From positions 30,135,213 to 30,199,212 of the forward strand of contig OX467084.1 in NCBI GenBank assembly GCA_950106755.1: DNA of 64,000 nucleotides, given 5' to 3'. Within the stretch, counting starts at the first letter, position 1. Each line of letters starts with the position of its first letter. The notes under the pieces were generated by a model. It searched no databases, was not told the origin of the DNA, and saw only the letters and a program-made list of their open reading frames with translations. Positions 36,885 through 49,200 of the stretch are shown piece by piece. This DNA is from Climacium dendroides (Eukaryota > Streptophyta > Bryopsida > Hypnales > Climaciaceae). The translations under genes were made by a program, and so were the position numbers.

Positions 36885-38644
36885 TCTGGGCAGGGCAGTG
36901 CCATCAAATTCATCCCTCCATCTGTCTACACTACAAGTGACTTCTCCAGCAGTGCAAGCCAGGTATCATGAAAAGTTGCTGATGATGAAGATTCAGCCTC
37001 CCTTCAGGATAGTGTGATGTTCTTGAGGAGTATATATGGAAAGGCTCTGCTCAGCTGGCCGGGCGGGCAACGGAGGAGGCTTGTACTTCAGATGGTGATT
37101 CTCTTGCAGTTGGGGAAGTTAAGCCCAGTTGGGACACTGCCACCCAACTCTACTCAATGGGGCATCATATGCCAAGGCATGGCAAGGCATGGCAGAGGGA
37201 GCTCATTCAACATGGGGATGCCATGCCCATCCCATGCCAAGTCAGAACAATATTTTGCTACTAAGGTAGACAAGCCTATTACCACTGAATATCTTAGGGA
37301 CAATTCCAAGAGGGGCACATGTTATTTAGAGGCATGTTGTTACTTGTTTCACAAATCAAATCCAAGTGGAATTGTCATTTTTCAATTAAAATTGTCATTT
37401 TTCAATTAAAATTGTCATTTTGGGAAACTTTTAAAGAGATTTCTCCTGAAATTATAAAATCATCCATTGAATGGAATTATAAATGTCCTATAAACAAACC
37501 ATGATAACCTTCCATATATATATTGGTACTCAAGTATCTACCAATAAAGGTTTGACAGGTTACATCTTATTTGCATTAATATCTTAGAATTGATGGATTT
37601 GTGGCGGAATTGGGATCAAAATAGGATAAGGGAAATAGGCAGTTGGTGAAAATGGGCGATGAGACCCCCCCACCCCACTCATGACTATTTCCCTACCCAC
37701 TCAAGGAGTGAGGGATCCTACCTGCCTGGGTTTACTCCAAGTGGAATCCATAGTTCAAGATCAGATTGATTGGAATGTAGTGTTGGTAAACTGGTTCCAA
37801 GGGAGGGGAGTACTGTACTGTACTGTGCAATCGAATACCTTCCCTGGGTGCGAACTGGGAAGATAACTGCTATGCTATGCCGAGGCCCCAGGCAGCAAGT
37901 AAATTAATTGCAAGATTGCAAGCAGACTCTCAACATTCTCAGGATCAGGCCTCACAGTAGTACCCTACCCATTGGAAGATCTCAGACCGGAGTCTTCATG
38001 AGGGTTGAATGAAGAGAGGATGACCACAATGATGCTTCAGAAGAAGAAGGTCGGTTTGAACTTTGAAGGTTTGAAACTGAAGTTTTTCCTGTGTTTGGGG
38101 GGTCATGAACTCATGCTTCATTACTGCAATGCAAGGATGGAAGGACATATCAAGAAGAAAAGGTTTGTGGGTTTAATGGCTTTCTCTTCAACTGGACCTC
38201 GCAAGCAAGTCAAGCCCGGCCTCTGCTGTAGGTGAATTTCAATTTGAATGTCTTCCAGAAAAACTGGAATATGAAAGAAAAGAAACCTCAATCCTTGATT
38301 GATGAATGGTATCTGAGTCATGTATGATCAAGCATTTGTCTTTACAGAACCTTTCTTTCAGGGTGGGATTCCTATCGTGTTCCACCCAGTGTTCTCAAAT
38401 GTGGACAAATTTGGCAAAGTATCTCATCAGAAAAAATTATAACTACAAAAACATGCAAACCACAGTGTAAAATTTGAAATCGAAGCACATTCTGCAGTGT
38501 TTTTAGCAACTTCAGCTAATCATGAACCTCACTTGGGAGAACACTGGTCCCACCTTTCAACATTGCTGGCAGATCTTAGTGCTAATTTCAGTTTGCTTAC
38601 TGATCCTAACAACCTCCCAAATTGAGCCCACACTATATAGTGGG
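36885..38644. other. GC-enriched non-coding stretch
   Basis: Relatively G+C-rich sequence with no recognised gene. The longest frame (37014-37409, 131 codons, plus strand) has no domain that I know and no supporting codon pattern. A 20-bp unit (ATTGTCATTTTTCAATTAAA) is repeated about 2.5 times at 37373-37420. It may be older host sequence into which copies 6 and 7 inserted. Confidence 0.4.
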
Positions 38645-38980
38645 CACTACACTAATGATGATAAATAGTGTTGGCAACACTAATCACGAAGCATGACACT
38701 AATTGTCAACAATCTGGTTAATGTTACCAACACTAAATGTCATCTATTTGAATATAATTTTTTTACAAGTTAACTTACATTTAGTGTTACCTAACTTTTT
38801 CATCAAAATGCAAAGAAAAACGTATGAACTCAAGAAACCTATTACATGCTCAAAAAAGTTATTGCTCAAAAAAGTGAACACAACACTAAATGCCAACCAA
38901 TTGAAGTTTAGAGTGACCGTGGTAAAAATCCAAGTAACACTAATCACAACATAACACTATCTATCATCATTAGTGTAGTG
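38645..38980. mobile_element. CACTA-like MITE
   Basis: The left end CACTACACTAATGATGATAA and the right end (reverse complement CACTACACTAATGATGATAG) form a TIR of about 28 bp with one early mismatch. Subterminal 'ACACTAATCAC' motifs occur at both ends (about 38677 and 38935). It is 336 bp. The 3-bp flanks are GGG and TGT, so no target duplication is visible. Confidence 0.7.
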
Positions 38981-39622
38981 TGTTGCTGAGCCATTGCCAC
39001 AGTTAAAACAGAAGTAAAAGTAATTTCTTAATTTTTCAACCCATAAAAACTTTGAAATTCAATAACTTTCTCATCATACATCTAAACCTCATGAAACAAA
39101 TTCAGTACACCCCTCCTCGCCGAGGGCTTTCCGACAATACCAAGCATACACTGAGGGATGCACGGTTCAGGAGATCTCAACGTGACAAACAAACAAAACA
39201 AATAGTTTGTCTTAAAGTATAGGCTAGTGAACCCTGTGCCATTGCCACAATCAAAACAAAAGTAGAAGTAATTTTCTAATTTTTGAGAACCAAAAATAAC
39301 TAAAAAATACATAAATTTTCTATTGTGAGTCAGAATGCCATGAAACCAAGTCTGTGCACCCCTCCTTGCCGAAAACTTTCCAGCAGTACCAAGATTGTGA
39401 CCAAAATATTAAAAAAAAAATTTAATTTCTTAGAACCAAAAATAACTCAAACATGCATAACTTTCACACCATACGTCTGAATGCCACAAAACCAAGCGAG
39501 TGCACCCCTCCTTGCCAAGAGCTTTTCGACGGTACCAAGTACTCAACTAGGGGATTTACGGTCTAGGAGATCTCAACATGACAAACAAACAAAACAAACA
39601 TCTTGTCTTAAGGTATAGATGT
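38981..39622. repeat. Three direct copies (A, B, C) of a ~240-bp unit
   Basis: Each unit contains GCCATTGCCAC, AAGTAATTT, a GC-rich core (CACCCCTCCT.GCCGA...TTTCC...TACCAAG) and GGAGATCTCAACGTGACAAA or a close form. Copy A is about 38990-39222, B about 39223-39392 (lacking its end), C about 39395-39622 (lacking its start). A fourth copy is inverted at 39976-40253. The core is much richer in G+C than its surroundings. Confidence 0.75.
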
Positions 39623-39975
39623 ACTAAAAGCTCAACAAAGCTTACCTAAACTAAGTCTCACCAAGTTATGTTAATTTATTTATTTTATTAGTTTTTGAAT
39701 TGGATGGAAGATTTGTTCCTTGAGTTGTACCATTTTAGTTTTAATTTTTTGGGGTAGGCTTTTATTTTATTTATTTTTTGACTCTATCCTTTGTATATAC
39801 AATATGTACCCAAAAGATGCAAACATGATATTCCAGGGTCAATTTCTCTCCCCGCCCCTCCTTAAAAAATCAACAACTGTTGATTTGAGTTTAGAAAAAA
39901 TTCCCCATCCCTCTCAATGCCATCAATCTTTTGGAAAAGTCAAAATCATAGATGTTGAATAGATGATCTTGGCTA

Positions 39976-40253
39976 TCCAAATATGGATATAGAATGTATA
40001 CCTTAAATTTGGCTGTTTGTTTTGTTTGTTTGTTACATTGAGATTTCCCGGACCATGCATCCCTTGGTCGCGTGTTCACGCGCGTGTTTGGTACCGTTGG
40101 AAAGCCCTCAGCAAGGAGGGGTATACTTGTTTTGTTTTGTAGCATTCCGACTCATAGACAGAAAGTTATGCATTTTTAAAGTTATTTTTGGTTCTAAAAA
40201 ATTAGAAAATTACTTTTACTTTTATTTTGACTATGGCAACGGCATGGAGCACA
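39976..40253. repeat. Inverted copy (D) of the ~240-bp unit
   Basis: Its reverse complement follows copies A-C through the GC-rich core to the 'GCCGTTGCCATAGTC' start. Together with copy B it makes an inverted repeat around a ~350-bp spacer (39623-39975), so 39223-40258 could be one foldback element with ends like CTAGTG. D also splits a repeat present uninterrupted at 5350-5610. Confidence 0.7.
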
Positions 40254-41984
40254 CTAGTATGGATGAAGATATAGATACCTAATATAGTACAAATATGAAA
40301 AAATGTATGAACACATAATATAATATAGATATATATACAAGTACAAATATGAATACAAATACAAAAATTGGATTTTCATATATCCTATATTGATTGCATT
40401 AGAACTAATTTTTGGAAAATACAAGTAGGGGTGGGTGGGGGAATTAAAACACATAATACTTTTAATTTAAATGAAAAATTGTGACAATTGAGGGGGGGGG
40501 GAAGTGAAATGCATAATAAATAATGAAAATAAGTTTTTAGCTCATTGTGACAGTTTGTCACTATGTGCCGAGAAGATAAAATGGCAACAAACTCCACATC
40601 AATTTTTTTTTGACACAAATAAAGGAGACCTCTACTCCACATTGACTTTGATTTTTGAATCTAAGTTTCCAAATGTTATCTACAATCACATTCATACTAC
40701 ACAATGGGATATGGAGTCTAACTAAACCTGCCTAGTACAAGCTTAACGTAAAATTCCAGAATTTGCATGTATGTAGTTTGCATGATTGAGTTGTTGTTTT
40801 TGAGCTTATGGAGTGCACCTTTGGCAATGGCTATCAATGGTGAGAGTTGAAGCATTGGAAAGGCTACATGTGATCATGATGATGGTGTAGAATAAGGCAA
40901 GGATCCTTTGAGCCGTTTTTGAAGAGGAATTGGGGATGGAATCAGGAATAGGGCATCTCTCGAGGGTAGTAACGATTGCAATCCACTTCATTTTGACAAG
41001 CTTTGAGCATGTTGTGCAAAAAGTTTGTGTGCAACAACTTGGATACTTGAATTTTCTGCCTTTAGATTTGGAAGTTGATGTTGCAATTTTTAATTTTGGT
41101 TCCAAAAGTTTTAGGTAAACTTAGTTGAGGTTGACTTTGGAGCAAGTTTATGTGACATAGATTTTGAATCTATGTTTTGAGACCTAAAGTTTTATTTTTG
41201 GAGTATTACCAACAGTGTAGGCATAGTAGTGGAGTTTAGAAGTTTTTTGTGTTCTACTTCGTGGACACCAATACAAAACTTCAAGTGTTGCAAAAGAATT
41301 TAGAGTCGCAATTTCTTGGAGATTACAAAGATTGCCTATGTAAGTTTAACTTTTCATAGAACTGTACACAATTTGTGTCTCCAATGGTGCTTGTATTTCC
41401 TAGTACTCTAAAGCTGCAAGAAAAAACTTACTATAAGCACAAAATTAGAGATGTGATCCTCGAAGATTACATCAGATACTAGGGTTTTGCTCCTAACCAA
41501 GTTGGTCAATCTAAGTCGGTTCTAAAGAAAATAGTCGGATAGGGCGGAGATCCAACAAGTTGGCCCCTTTTCAAGCTTAAATATAGTTGAACAAGGAAGG
41601 GGCTGACACAGTGAAGCTAACCTATAGGTGCCCCGTCATCTTCTTTGAATGAATACTTTTTAAACTTTTAATGTATTTTCAATAAGGGATTTCACAAATA
41701 AGATCATGTCGTCAAGTTCTGGTAAGAGGATGAATTTAATTTAGTATAAAATTATCATAAATTTTGAAACTTCAAGCATACACATCCAATTTGGCCATTC
41801 CAAGTGTAGCAATACTTGTTTTTTGTGTTTTCACCAATTCCCATTGGCACCTTCCCTACAACAATCAAGGTGGCTCACTCTTCATTAGTTTTGTAGTAAT
41901 CTGCTCTAAACATCACAATATCTTGTAGAAGTTCAATTAATTGATTATTTTACAATGATTTTAAGTGCATATTACAATGATTTT
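40254..41984. other. Non-coding DNA
   Basis: Holds a G10 run (about 40492-40501) and a 99-codon minus-strand frame (40806-41105) of unknown identity, with no domain and no neighbour support. 41200-41640 is slightly less AT-rich, again without recognisable coding sequence. Confidence 0.4.
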
Positions 41985-44390
41985 CACTAGTAGAATACAA
42001 GATCACATGTAACTAGTGAAAAAATAATTGGTCATTAAAAAAAGACCAAACAATGACTTCTAGTTATTAAAATGGCACCAAAGCTAACATGTCACGAGTT
42101 GCAATCATTTTGTAGTAGTGGATGACACCCAGATGAAACCAATCATCGAGAACTGTTGTCATTTGTACGGTTGTTTCTGTTTTTGTGGCCTTGTTGTTGA
42201 TGTGGATTGTGTGGAATCATACTTGAGTTGTGCTATCATAAATTGAGCACAATAAATGATTATGGTAGAACAAATGAATGATTGACAATGGGACATTGTG
42301 GAATTGAATTTATTAATTTTTACATTTACACCTATATAAAATAATGCTTGCATTGTAGTCATTTTAAAGTCACAAACTTAGTGCAAAGTCTCACTATTTG
42401 AAAATTGAAGAATGATTACCACTATAACAAGGCAAAAATTGCAATAAATAATGTCCATGTAACACATTTGACTAGGACTAGTTGTAGTATAGTTGTGATT
42501 TAGTCATAAACTTAACTTAATATTTGACAAATGGATTGCTCAGATTGAGTCTTTTATGGGTAATAAACCCTAGACTACATTTTAGGTTAGCTAGCTTTCT
42601 ACTTCTGTAGTAACTCACATCTCACATGTCATGATTCTATTTCATAGATTAGTAATTGAGTAGTTATTGATTGGTCATAATGCAATGATAAAATACATCT
42701 TGATGATTGTGATGTGGTTGCAAGTTGCATTTGTAGCTATTGAAGATAAACGGTGGGGATTTTGTCTCTCTCATTTATAATTAGGTTTTAGATTAGTCGC
42801 CACTGTCTTTTAAACATAGCTTCTTTCTCTTAATTCTTACTCGTCAACCTCTTCTCATTTTTTTTTCTTGTTTGTGCCTCCTTGCTTCTTGATCATCAAC
42901 TTCTTACTTTTTCCTCTTGATTTTGTTTCTTTTTACTTTTAGTCATCAACCTCTCTCATTCACAATTAGAATTTAAGTTAGCTATTGCTTCCTTTTAAGT
43001 GCATCTTTTTTTTCTTACTTCTTAGTCATCGACCTCCTTTCATTTTTTCCTCTTATTTTTGTCTCTTGCTTCTAAGTGAAGGTATAGGTCAACTGCCACC
43101 TCCTGAATGCAATAGTTTACATTCTCTTAAGTGCTTTATGTTGTTTGTTATTAGTTGTTTTCTATTGTTTAGGATTTGTTGTTTGCTCTCTTTTATTGTT
43201 TGTTGTTTATTGGTTTTTTTCTTGATTTTTTGCTATTCACTTTTTTTTCCATCTAATGAATTCTTCAATTCAGGTGAATTCAAGTCATTCAAGTGAATTT
43301 TGTTGTTCTACATTGGGTGATTTCTACAGTTTTTTGTTGGTTTTTGCTTTATTTTGGTATTGTGATATATTTTCATTAAATATGATTGATTCACTTTCAA
43401 TTAGTGGTTGGCTACAATTTTCAATGGAGCAAGAGGCAAAAGAATTTTTATGGCCCAGAGAAAAGAAGTGATTGTAGACATCTATATATGCATACAATAT
43501 GATATAATGCAGTCATAGTATAGTCATAATGTAATAATAATGCAATCATATTGCAACCATAGTGTAATCATAGAGGAATTAGTGATTTATATTTCTTTGA
43601 ATATTAAATGACAATTACAAAAGTAGTCATTTATATTTCTAGTATTGTGGGCAAATTACAACCACCATTGTATTGCTAGTCATTTTCATGTAATGAATAT
43701 CATCCATGACTCCAAAACTATTGCTTTTGTCATTTGTCTAAGTCATGGTTAATTATATGTGGGAGTCCATGTTGTTTTCCACTACTATAGTTATACTTGT
43801 CATTCTACAGTTATGAAAATGATATATGGCTCGATTACTATGGTAGCTTCTTAGATCTTGTAGTAAATCACTCCACAACAATTGATATATAACTACAAAA
43901 ATCATATACTAATCATATTTTGTGCCATAGTAAGAGTCACAATAGCATTATTGATCTCCACTTGGACCCTAAACTATGTCAATGACTTCTTAAATGACTA
44001 AAAAATGATTGAATTAAGACTAAAAAATGACTAAATAAAGACTCAAAAATGACTAAATTATGACAATTGTAGCCAAAATCATTACTACAAAATGCCTAAC
44101 AAGTGATTTAAAATCTACCTTGTTAGTTGAATAAGGCTTTTGGCATTTGCCATGCTATCCTTCAACCAACCAATTTTAATCCTCTACATGTACATACCAC
44201 TCAACAACATTTGCTAGATTAGTTGCCCCTTATAATTATGCATTGACACACTTCATCACCTGGATATGACTTGTCCCTTATGACTTTCAACCTCAAATTG
44301 AACATCAATCATTCTTTTGTCATAAGTGTCCTATATGATTGGTGATGCAATCATAAATAGCAATCATTACTAGCCTATTTTCTACTAGTG
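41985..44390. mobile_element. Non-autonomous CACTA element with 3-bp TSD
   Basis: The left end CACTAGTAGAATACAAG and the right end (reverse complement CACTAGTAGAAAATAGG) share an 11-bp TIR. TTT flanks both sides (41982-41984 and 44391-44393), the 3-bp duplication expected of CACTA. The inside is a pyrimidine-rich core (42760-43250) like that at 19360-19790, and subterminal clusters of GTCATAAT / GCAATCATA (43500-43600, 44290-44370). It is 2,406 bp with no transposase. Confidence 0.8.
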
Positions 44391-44393
44391 TTT

Positions 44394-45290
44394 GCACAAA
44401 AACTTCTACATTAGTATCTAGTACTAATCTACTATGAATCAATAATTCAAAAAATTAAAATTGCATCATGCTACCAAGATAGGTCCAGAGATTTGACTAA
44501 CAATCACTTTTGAAGATTCATCCATTGAGTAAGGCTCACAATTGCAAAAACACACACAAAAATGTTGAAGTCTAAATTGAATACATCAAGTGGAGCTAAA
44601 AAACGAGAACTACGAGGTTCAAAAACAACTTCAAAAGACGGAAAGGAGAATGATGGCAACACTCCCTTCCTTAAGCCAAACTTTTGGAGAATTAAAAAGT
44701 GCCTTGACAAGCTTGTAAACTAATAAATAAATTTTTAAAAAAACTACGCAAATTCTACATCACTTATGCTACTAGCATGTGAAATTGAATGCAAATTCAA
44801 TAATGCTCAAATTGTAGTAGAAGTCTTCCTAAGTATGATTTTACTTGCAAGGGGAAAAAAGCTTCTTCAGACAAGACATTTAATAAACAATTAAATTTGG
44901 GTTGCAGTTTGGTGGAGGATTTTGTTGATGTTCATGCTAGTATGTAGTTGTGCTTTATAATCTGTTTATTGAGTGCACACCATTATTAAACCATTGGTAA
45001 ATATACAAGTACAACTAGGGTCTTATTTTATTTATGTTTTTTGTGCTAGATGAGTGCCTAGGTATCGTCAATCATACTTATCAAGCAATAGAGCTTATCT
45101 AAATGCTAAATATACACAATTTTCTAAAAGAGTCAATAAACCTAATCTAATTACAAAAAATAACTTAAATAGCCGGACTAACTAAATCATTGTGGTTTTC
45201 TTATGAAAGTGGTGAAATTCTAAACTTAGTAATTTCAAGTTGTAGAGAATCTGATGCCAAATCCAAAAACATAAGATTCAAGGAAACGAC
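44394..45290. other. AT-rich non-coding DNA
   Basis: No gene or bounded repeat is recognised. Confidence 0.5.
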
Positions 45291-46202
45291 GTTAGCATAT
45301 AAGCCTAGAAATGTGGCCTATGAGCCTTGAGAGTAGGTGTAAGTAGGTACTTTACAACTATTGAAGGTAATTATAACATACATATCTATAACATAAGTTA
45401 CTTATAACCATGGAAGGTGCTTATAACATAGGTACCTATAATTGTTGGCCTTAATTTTTTGTTCCAAAATGAGCTTCTTGTTGTACTTTGTGACATTGGG
45501 ATAAGTCAGATTTGGCTTTCGATTGCTTTTTGGGACTAGCAAATAACTATGAGTAGTAGTTCCCTCTCCATCCATCCAATCATCAATCAAAAGGCAAATG
45601 AAAATATGAAATAATTGGAAAGATCAATCAATATTGTTTGTTTTTATTTTTTGCATCTCTTTGAGTCTTTTCCAATTGAAAGAAATTAAGCTTTGAGAGG
45701 CAAAATAGAGGTCAAAACACACTTTTAGGCATGTACTAAATGCCCTTAAAATGAAAATCTCATACTCAACAATAAAATATCCAGTAATGCTCTTTAAAAA
45801 TGCCCCCCCCCCCCCCAATTCTACTTTTCAATAGTCCAAAACTACACTTTGAAAAGGGCTTTAAAGCTTAAAGTTTCTTGGATGCCAAGAGTGCACCAAA
45901 CTCTACTTACAATGCAAAACAAGTCATTAAAATGTTATATTTAATCTTAATCCAGAACATTTTGTCCAACAGAAAGATCATTTTGGGACGGAGGTAGTAT
46001 ATTTATAATATAGGCATCTATAATATAAATATCTTATAGTCATGGAAGGTGCTTATAACATAAGTACCTATAACATAGACACCTATAATATATGCATCTA
46101 TAAAATAAACATCCTATAACTATAGAAGGTGCCTATAACAAAGGAATATAGGCTCCTAGACTCAAAATCCTAGACTCAAAATCCTAGACTCACATACTAG
46201 CA
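45291..46202. mobile_element. TIR element Y (family of element X), interrupted
   Basis: The left start TTAGCATATAAGCCTAG and the right end (reverse complement TGCTAGTATGTGAGTCTAGG) follow the X family at 28206-28614, as do the 'CTATAACATAGACACC' units. Removing the Stowaway-family insertion (45441-45997) leaves about 350 bp. No matching outer direct repeats were found here. Confidence 0.65.
45441..45997. mobile_element. Stowaway-family element nested in Y, left terminus missing
   Basis: The right end GATCATTTTGGGACGGAGGTAG is a Stowaway-type terminus (quoted in part: TTTTGGGACGGAGGTAG) followed by TA. The left begins at GTTGGCCTT, which in 20009-20661 lies about 30 bp inside the element, so the outer left TIR is lost. 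Alignment of Y with X places the insertion between two TA dinucleotides. A C14-15 run lies at about 45803-45817. Confidence 0.65.
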
Positions 46203-49200
46203 AATTTGCTCAAAAAAATCCGACTTTCCTAGTAAAAGTTGTAGCCAGATGAAGTTAGCCTTTAGAAGGGTTTGTAAACTCTATCCACTTTTTTACCCTA
46301 GTTCCTAATTTCAATTTAACTTGTATTTTGGGATACCATTCTAAGTTAAAATTTACTTCCCAATATAAGTTTGAACTTGGATGGATACTTACTCACAACT
46401 TTCATCCACCTTCCTATCTTAACTTCATCATTTTATAAGTTTTAGAGTTTTAAGTTATGAACTATGGTTGGGCCCTCATGACCTCTTTTACAAGTTCCCA
46501 CTTCAACTTCCTTCCTTTAATTAGTCTTTTAAGTCCTTAGTTTAGTCATTCCTTGATCCTATCTCTTAGTGCTACTTCTAGCAAATTATTATTTATAGAT
46601 CTTTGATAAATTTAACTTGTATGGAATAATTTTATCTTTCTAAAATACTAAGACATTTACAATTTGAACTCTTTTGGTGAAAGTTATGCATGGATGAAGT
46701 TTGATTGCTAATCAATATTTCAAACTTCATCCAATTTTTTCTACTATTTTAATTTCAAGACTAACTATTATTTTCAAGTATGGCTTTTGATTTTTTACTA
46801 ATCCCTAAATTTTCATCCTTGTTCCAATTGGATGATTTTAACTAAATTGTATCCAACTAGACCTCTAAACTTCATAAGCTATATCTTTCTCATTTTAACT
46901 CCAAAATCTACTTATCATACGTTTTTGAAAACCTCTAGACTTCTACTATATGATTATAAACTCAAACTTAACATAAATCTTCTATCTAACGGTTTGACTT
47001 GACTGTAGGCCTCAGCCTTAATTAAAACTCACTAATTAAGACAATTTGAAGTGAGAATAGAGGGTTAGTAACATACCTCAAACCTTGCTTCATCAATTAG
47101 GTGGTCAAAGATTCCCTCAAACTTTTCTTCTTGCTCCATCGTAGAGTGTTTAATAGAAGTTTTTGGTCACCACTTTAAATTTTTATAGATATTTTATACA
47201 AAGTTTTGAGTTACATCTAGTTCTATTTCATCTAAGTTTTCCTACTCCCTACTCCATCTTTTATTTCCTTTTTTCCTTCTTTCTTTAACTACTATTCTAA
47301 TCTATTATTGATATTCTAGGGAATATAATATTGCTCCAATTTTAAGAAAATAATTGAAAATGTCTAGATACTTGCTCCCTTCCTTCAAATATTTCTAATC
47401 CACAATTCTAATTGCTAGCTCACATCTTTGAGATTTTTTTAATCCAATCTTTGGCTAAACTTTAATACTTCCAACATCAAATCTCTACACCATTTTCTTC
47501 ATCCTTCAATTGCATAACAGTTCTCAACCTAGGCTTCCACTTCTCTAATTTCTATCAACACTTGTTTCTTCATTGTCTTCATTAATTTCTATCAACACTT
47601 GTTTCTCCACTTCATTAATTTCTATCAACACTTGTTTCTCTACTTCATTAATTTCTATCAACACTCGTATCTCCACTTCATTTCACTACTTGTGTTTTGC
47701 AATGCTACTTGGCTATGGAGTTTGAAAGTTCTCTCTAATTTCTTTCCCTCTCCCCTATTGTTAATTCTATGCTATTCTAATACAACTCTACTTCTATATA
47801 TTTTTTCTATCTCTATATACTTCTATATATTTCAATATATGTTTTGTATCTTTTTTATTTTATTTTATTAAAGCTACTTTTAAAATGCTAGAACCATCAC
47901 TCAACTACCAACCAACCTCAAACTACTAAACCAGCCTTACTACTGACCAATACTCAAGTACCCCCACTAGTTCCTACCATATGGTGTCCCCTCATTCATT
48001 GGACCCCTCCCAACTGTTGCTTGCCATATGATGTCTTTCCATTGGCTAAGACCCCTTTTCCATAATGTGGTTGTTGGCATGGTGGGGTGATATAGCAACT
48101 CTTGATTTATTGGCCTTCTTTGAAGTGTATCCCAAGCCCTTTTGTTGGATCTGTTTTGCCTTGAACTACTCCGGATTTTTGGCACTATTGATTTTGGGGG
48201 ATTTGTTTTGGCCTATATTTGAATTTAATTTTGGGACAAATTGAATACTAATAATTTTTTTTCTTGGTACTAAGTTTTGAATACTAAACAAAATAAGCAC
48301 TTGGGTCAAAAAGTCTAATTTTTTGACACCTATGGAACAACTAACTTGCAGTTTTGTTCATGAAACTTTTGGAGATTAAACTTGGCCCTTTCCAAAGAAC
48401 TTTTGAAAACTAAACTTGGAACAATACCATACCATGAAAAATCACAACTCCAACTATTTTGGGGGACTTTTCTTTAGAACATTTAGAGTCAAAGCTCCAC
48501 CCTAGTTTTGGCTAACTTCTAAACTCTAAGAATTGCTTGAAGAATTGTCAAAACACCTATAGTCAAAGCTCCACCATGGAGGACAACCCAAGGAAAAATC
48601 ATACAATACTTTAGACAAGATTAGTTACAACATAACTTGAGGATACAAACAAGTTAGTACAAGTGGGTTAATACAAAACTTTAATACATATATACAAGTT
48701 AGTAGAACACTACAAGAAACTCTACAAAGATTTACACTAAAGGCCCCCCCAAATGGCAAAGGTATGGAGTGGGGGATACTCTAGAATTAGTATAGGTAAA
48801 AAAACAAGTTTCAATTCAACAAAACTCAAACAAAATTAAGAAAAAACATTTCAATAAGTTAATACACAATTCAAACAAGACTTTTGAAGCTCTAAAATAC
48901 ACACAATTAGCAACTTTGGCTCAAAAATGGCCAAAAAAGTTTAACTAAATGGACCAACGTGTTAACATGCCAAAGAAATGGCTATGAGGGTAATAAAGGG
49001 TGTTTTCATAGGAAAATGAGTGCCCTTATATATTCTTCAAAGGACACCCACCTCCTCTCATTTTACTACTAGAAAACATCATTTAGGATTTTCATCCTTA
49101 TTTTCCAATTTTGATTTTCAATCTTGAACCAAAATTTTAATTTTTGGAAAAAGATTCCAAATCACAAATAGATTGTGCCATTGGCTTCAAAAGTTTATTT

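Noticed and set aside
37014..37409. 131-codon plus-strand frame in a GC-richer segment
   Set aside because: No recognisable domain, no homologue that I know, and the C-terminal part runs into the 20-bp ATTGTCATTTTTCAATTAAA repeat. Length alone is not evidence in this composition.
40806..41105. 99-codon minus-strand frame with several Cys
   Set aside because: No domain, no splice or promoter context, and an overlapping plus-strand frame of similar quality. Not called as a gene.
45803..45817. Long C run (and the T11G11 run at 17862, G10 at 40492) as functional sites
   Set aside because: Homopolymer runs in repeats are prone to slippage and assembly error; no function can be argued.
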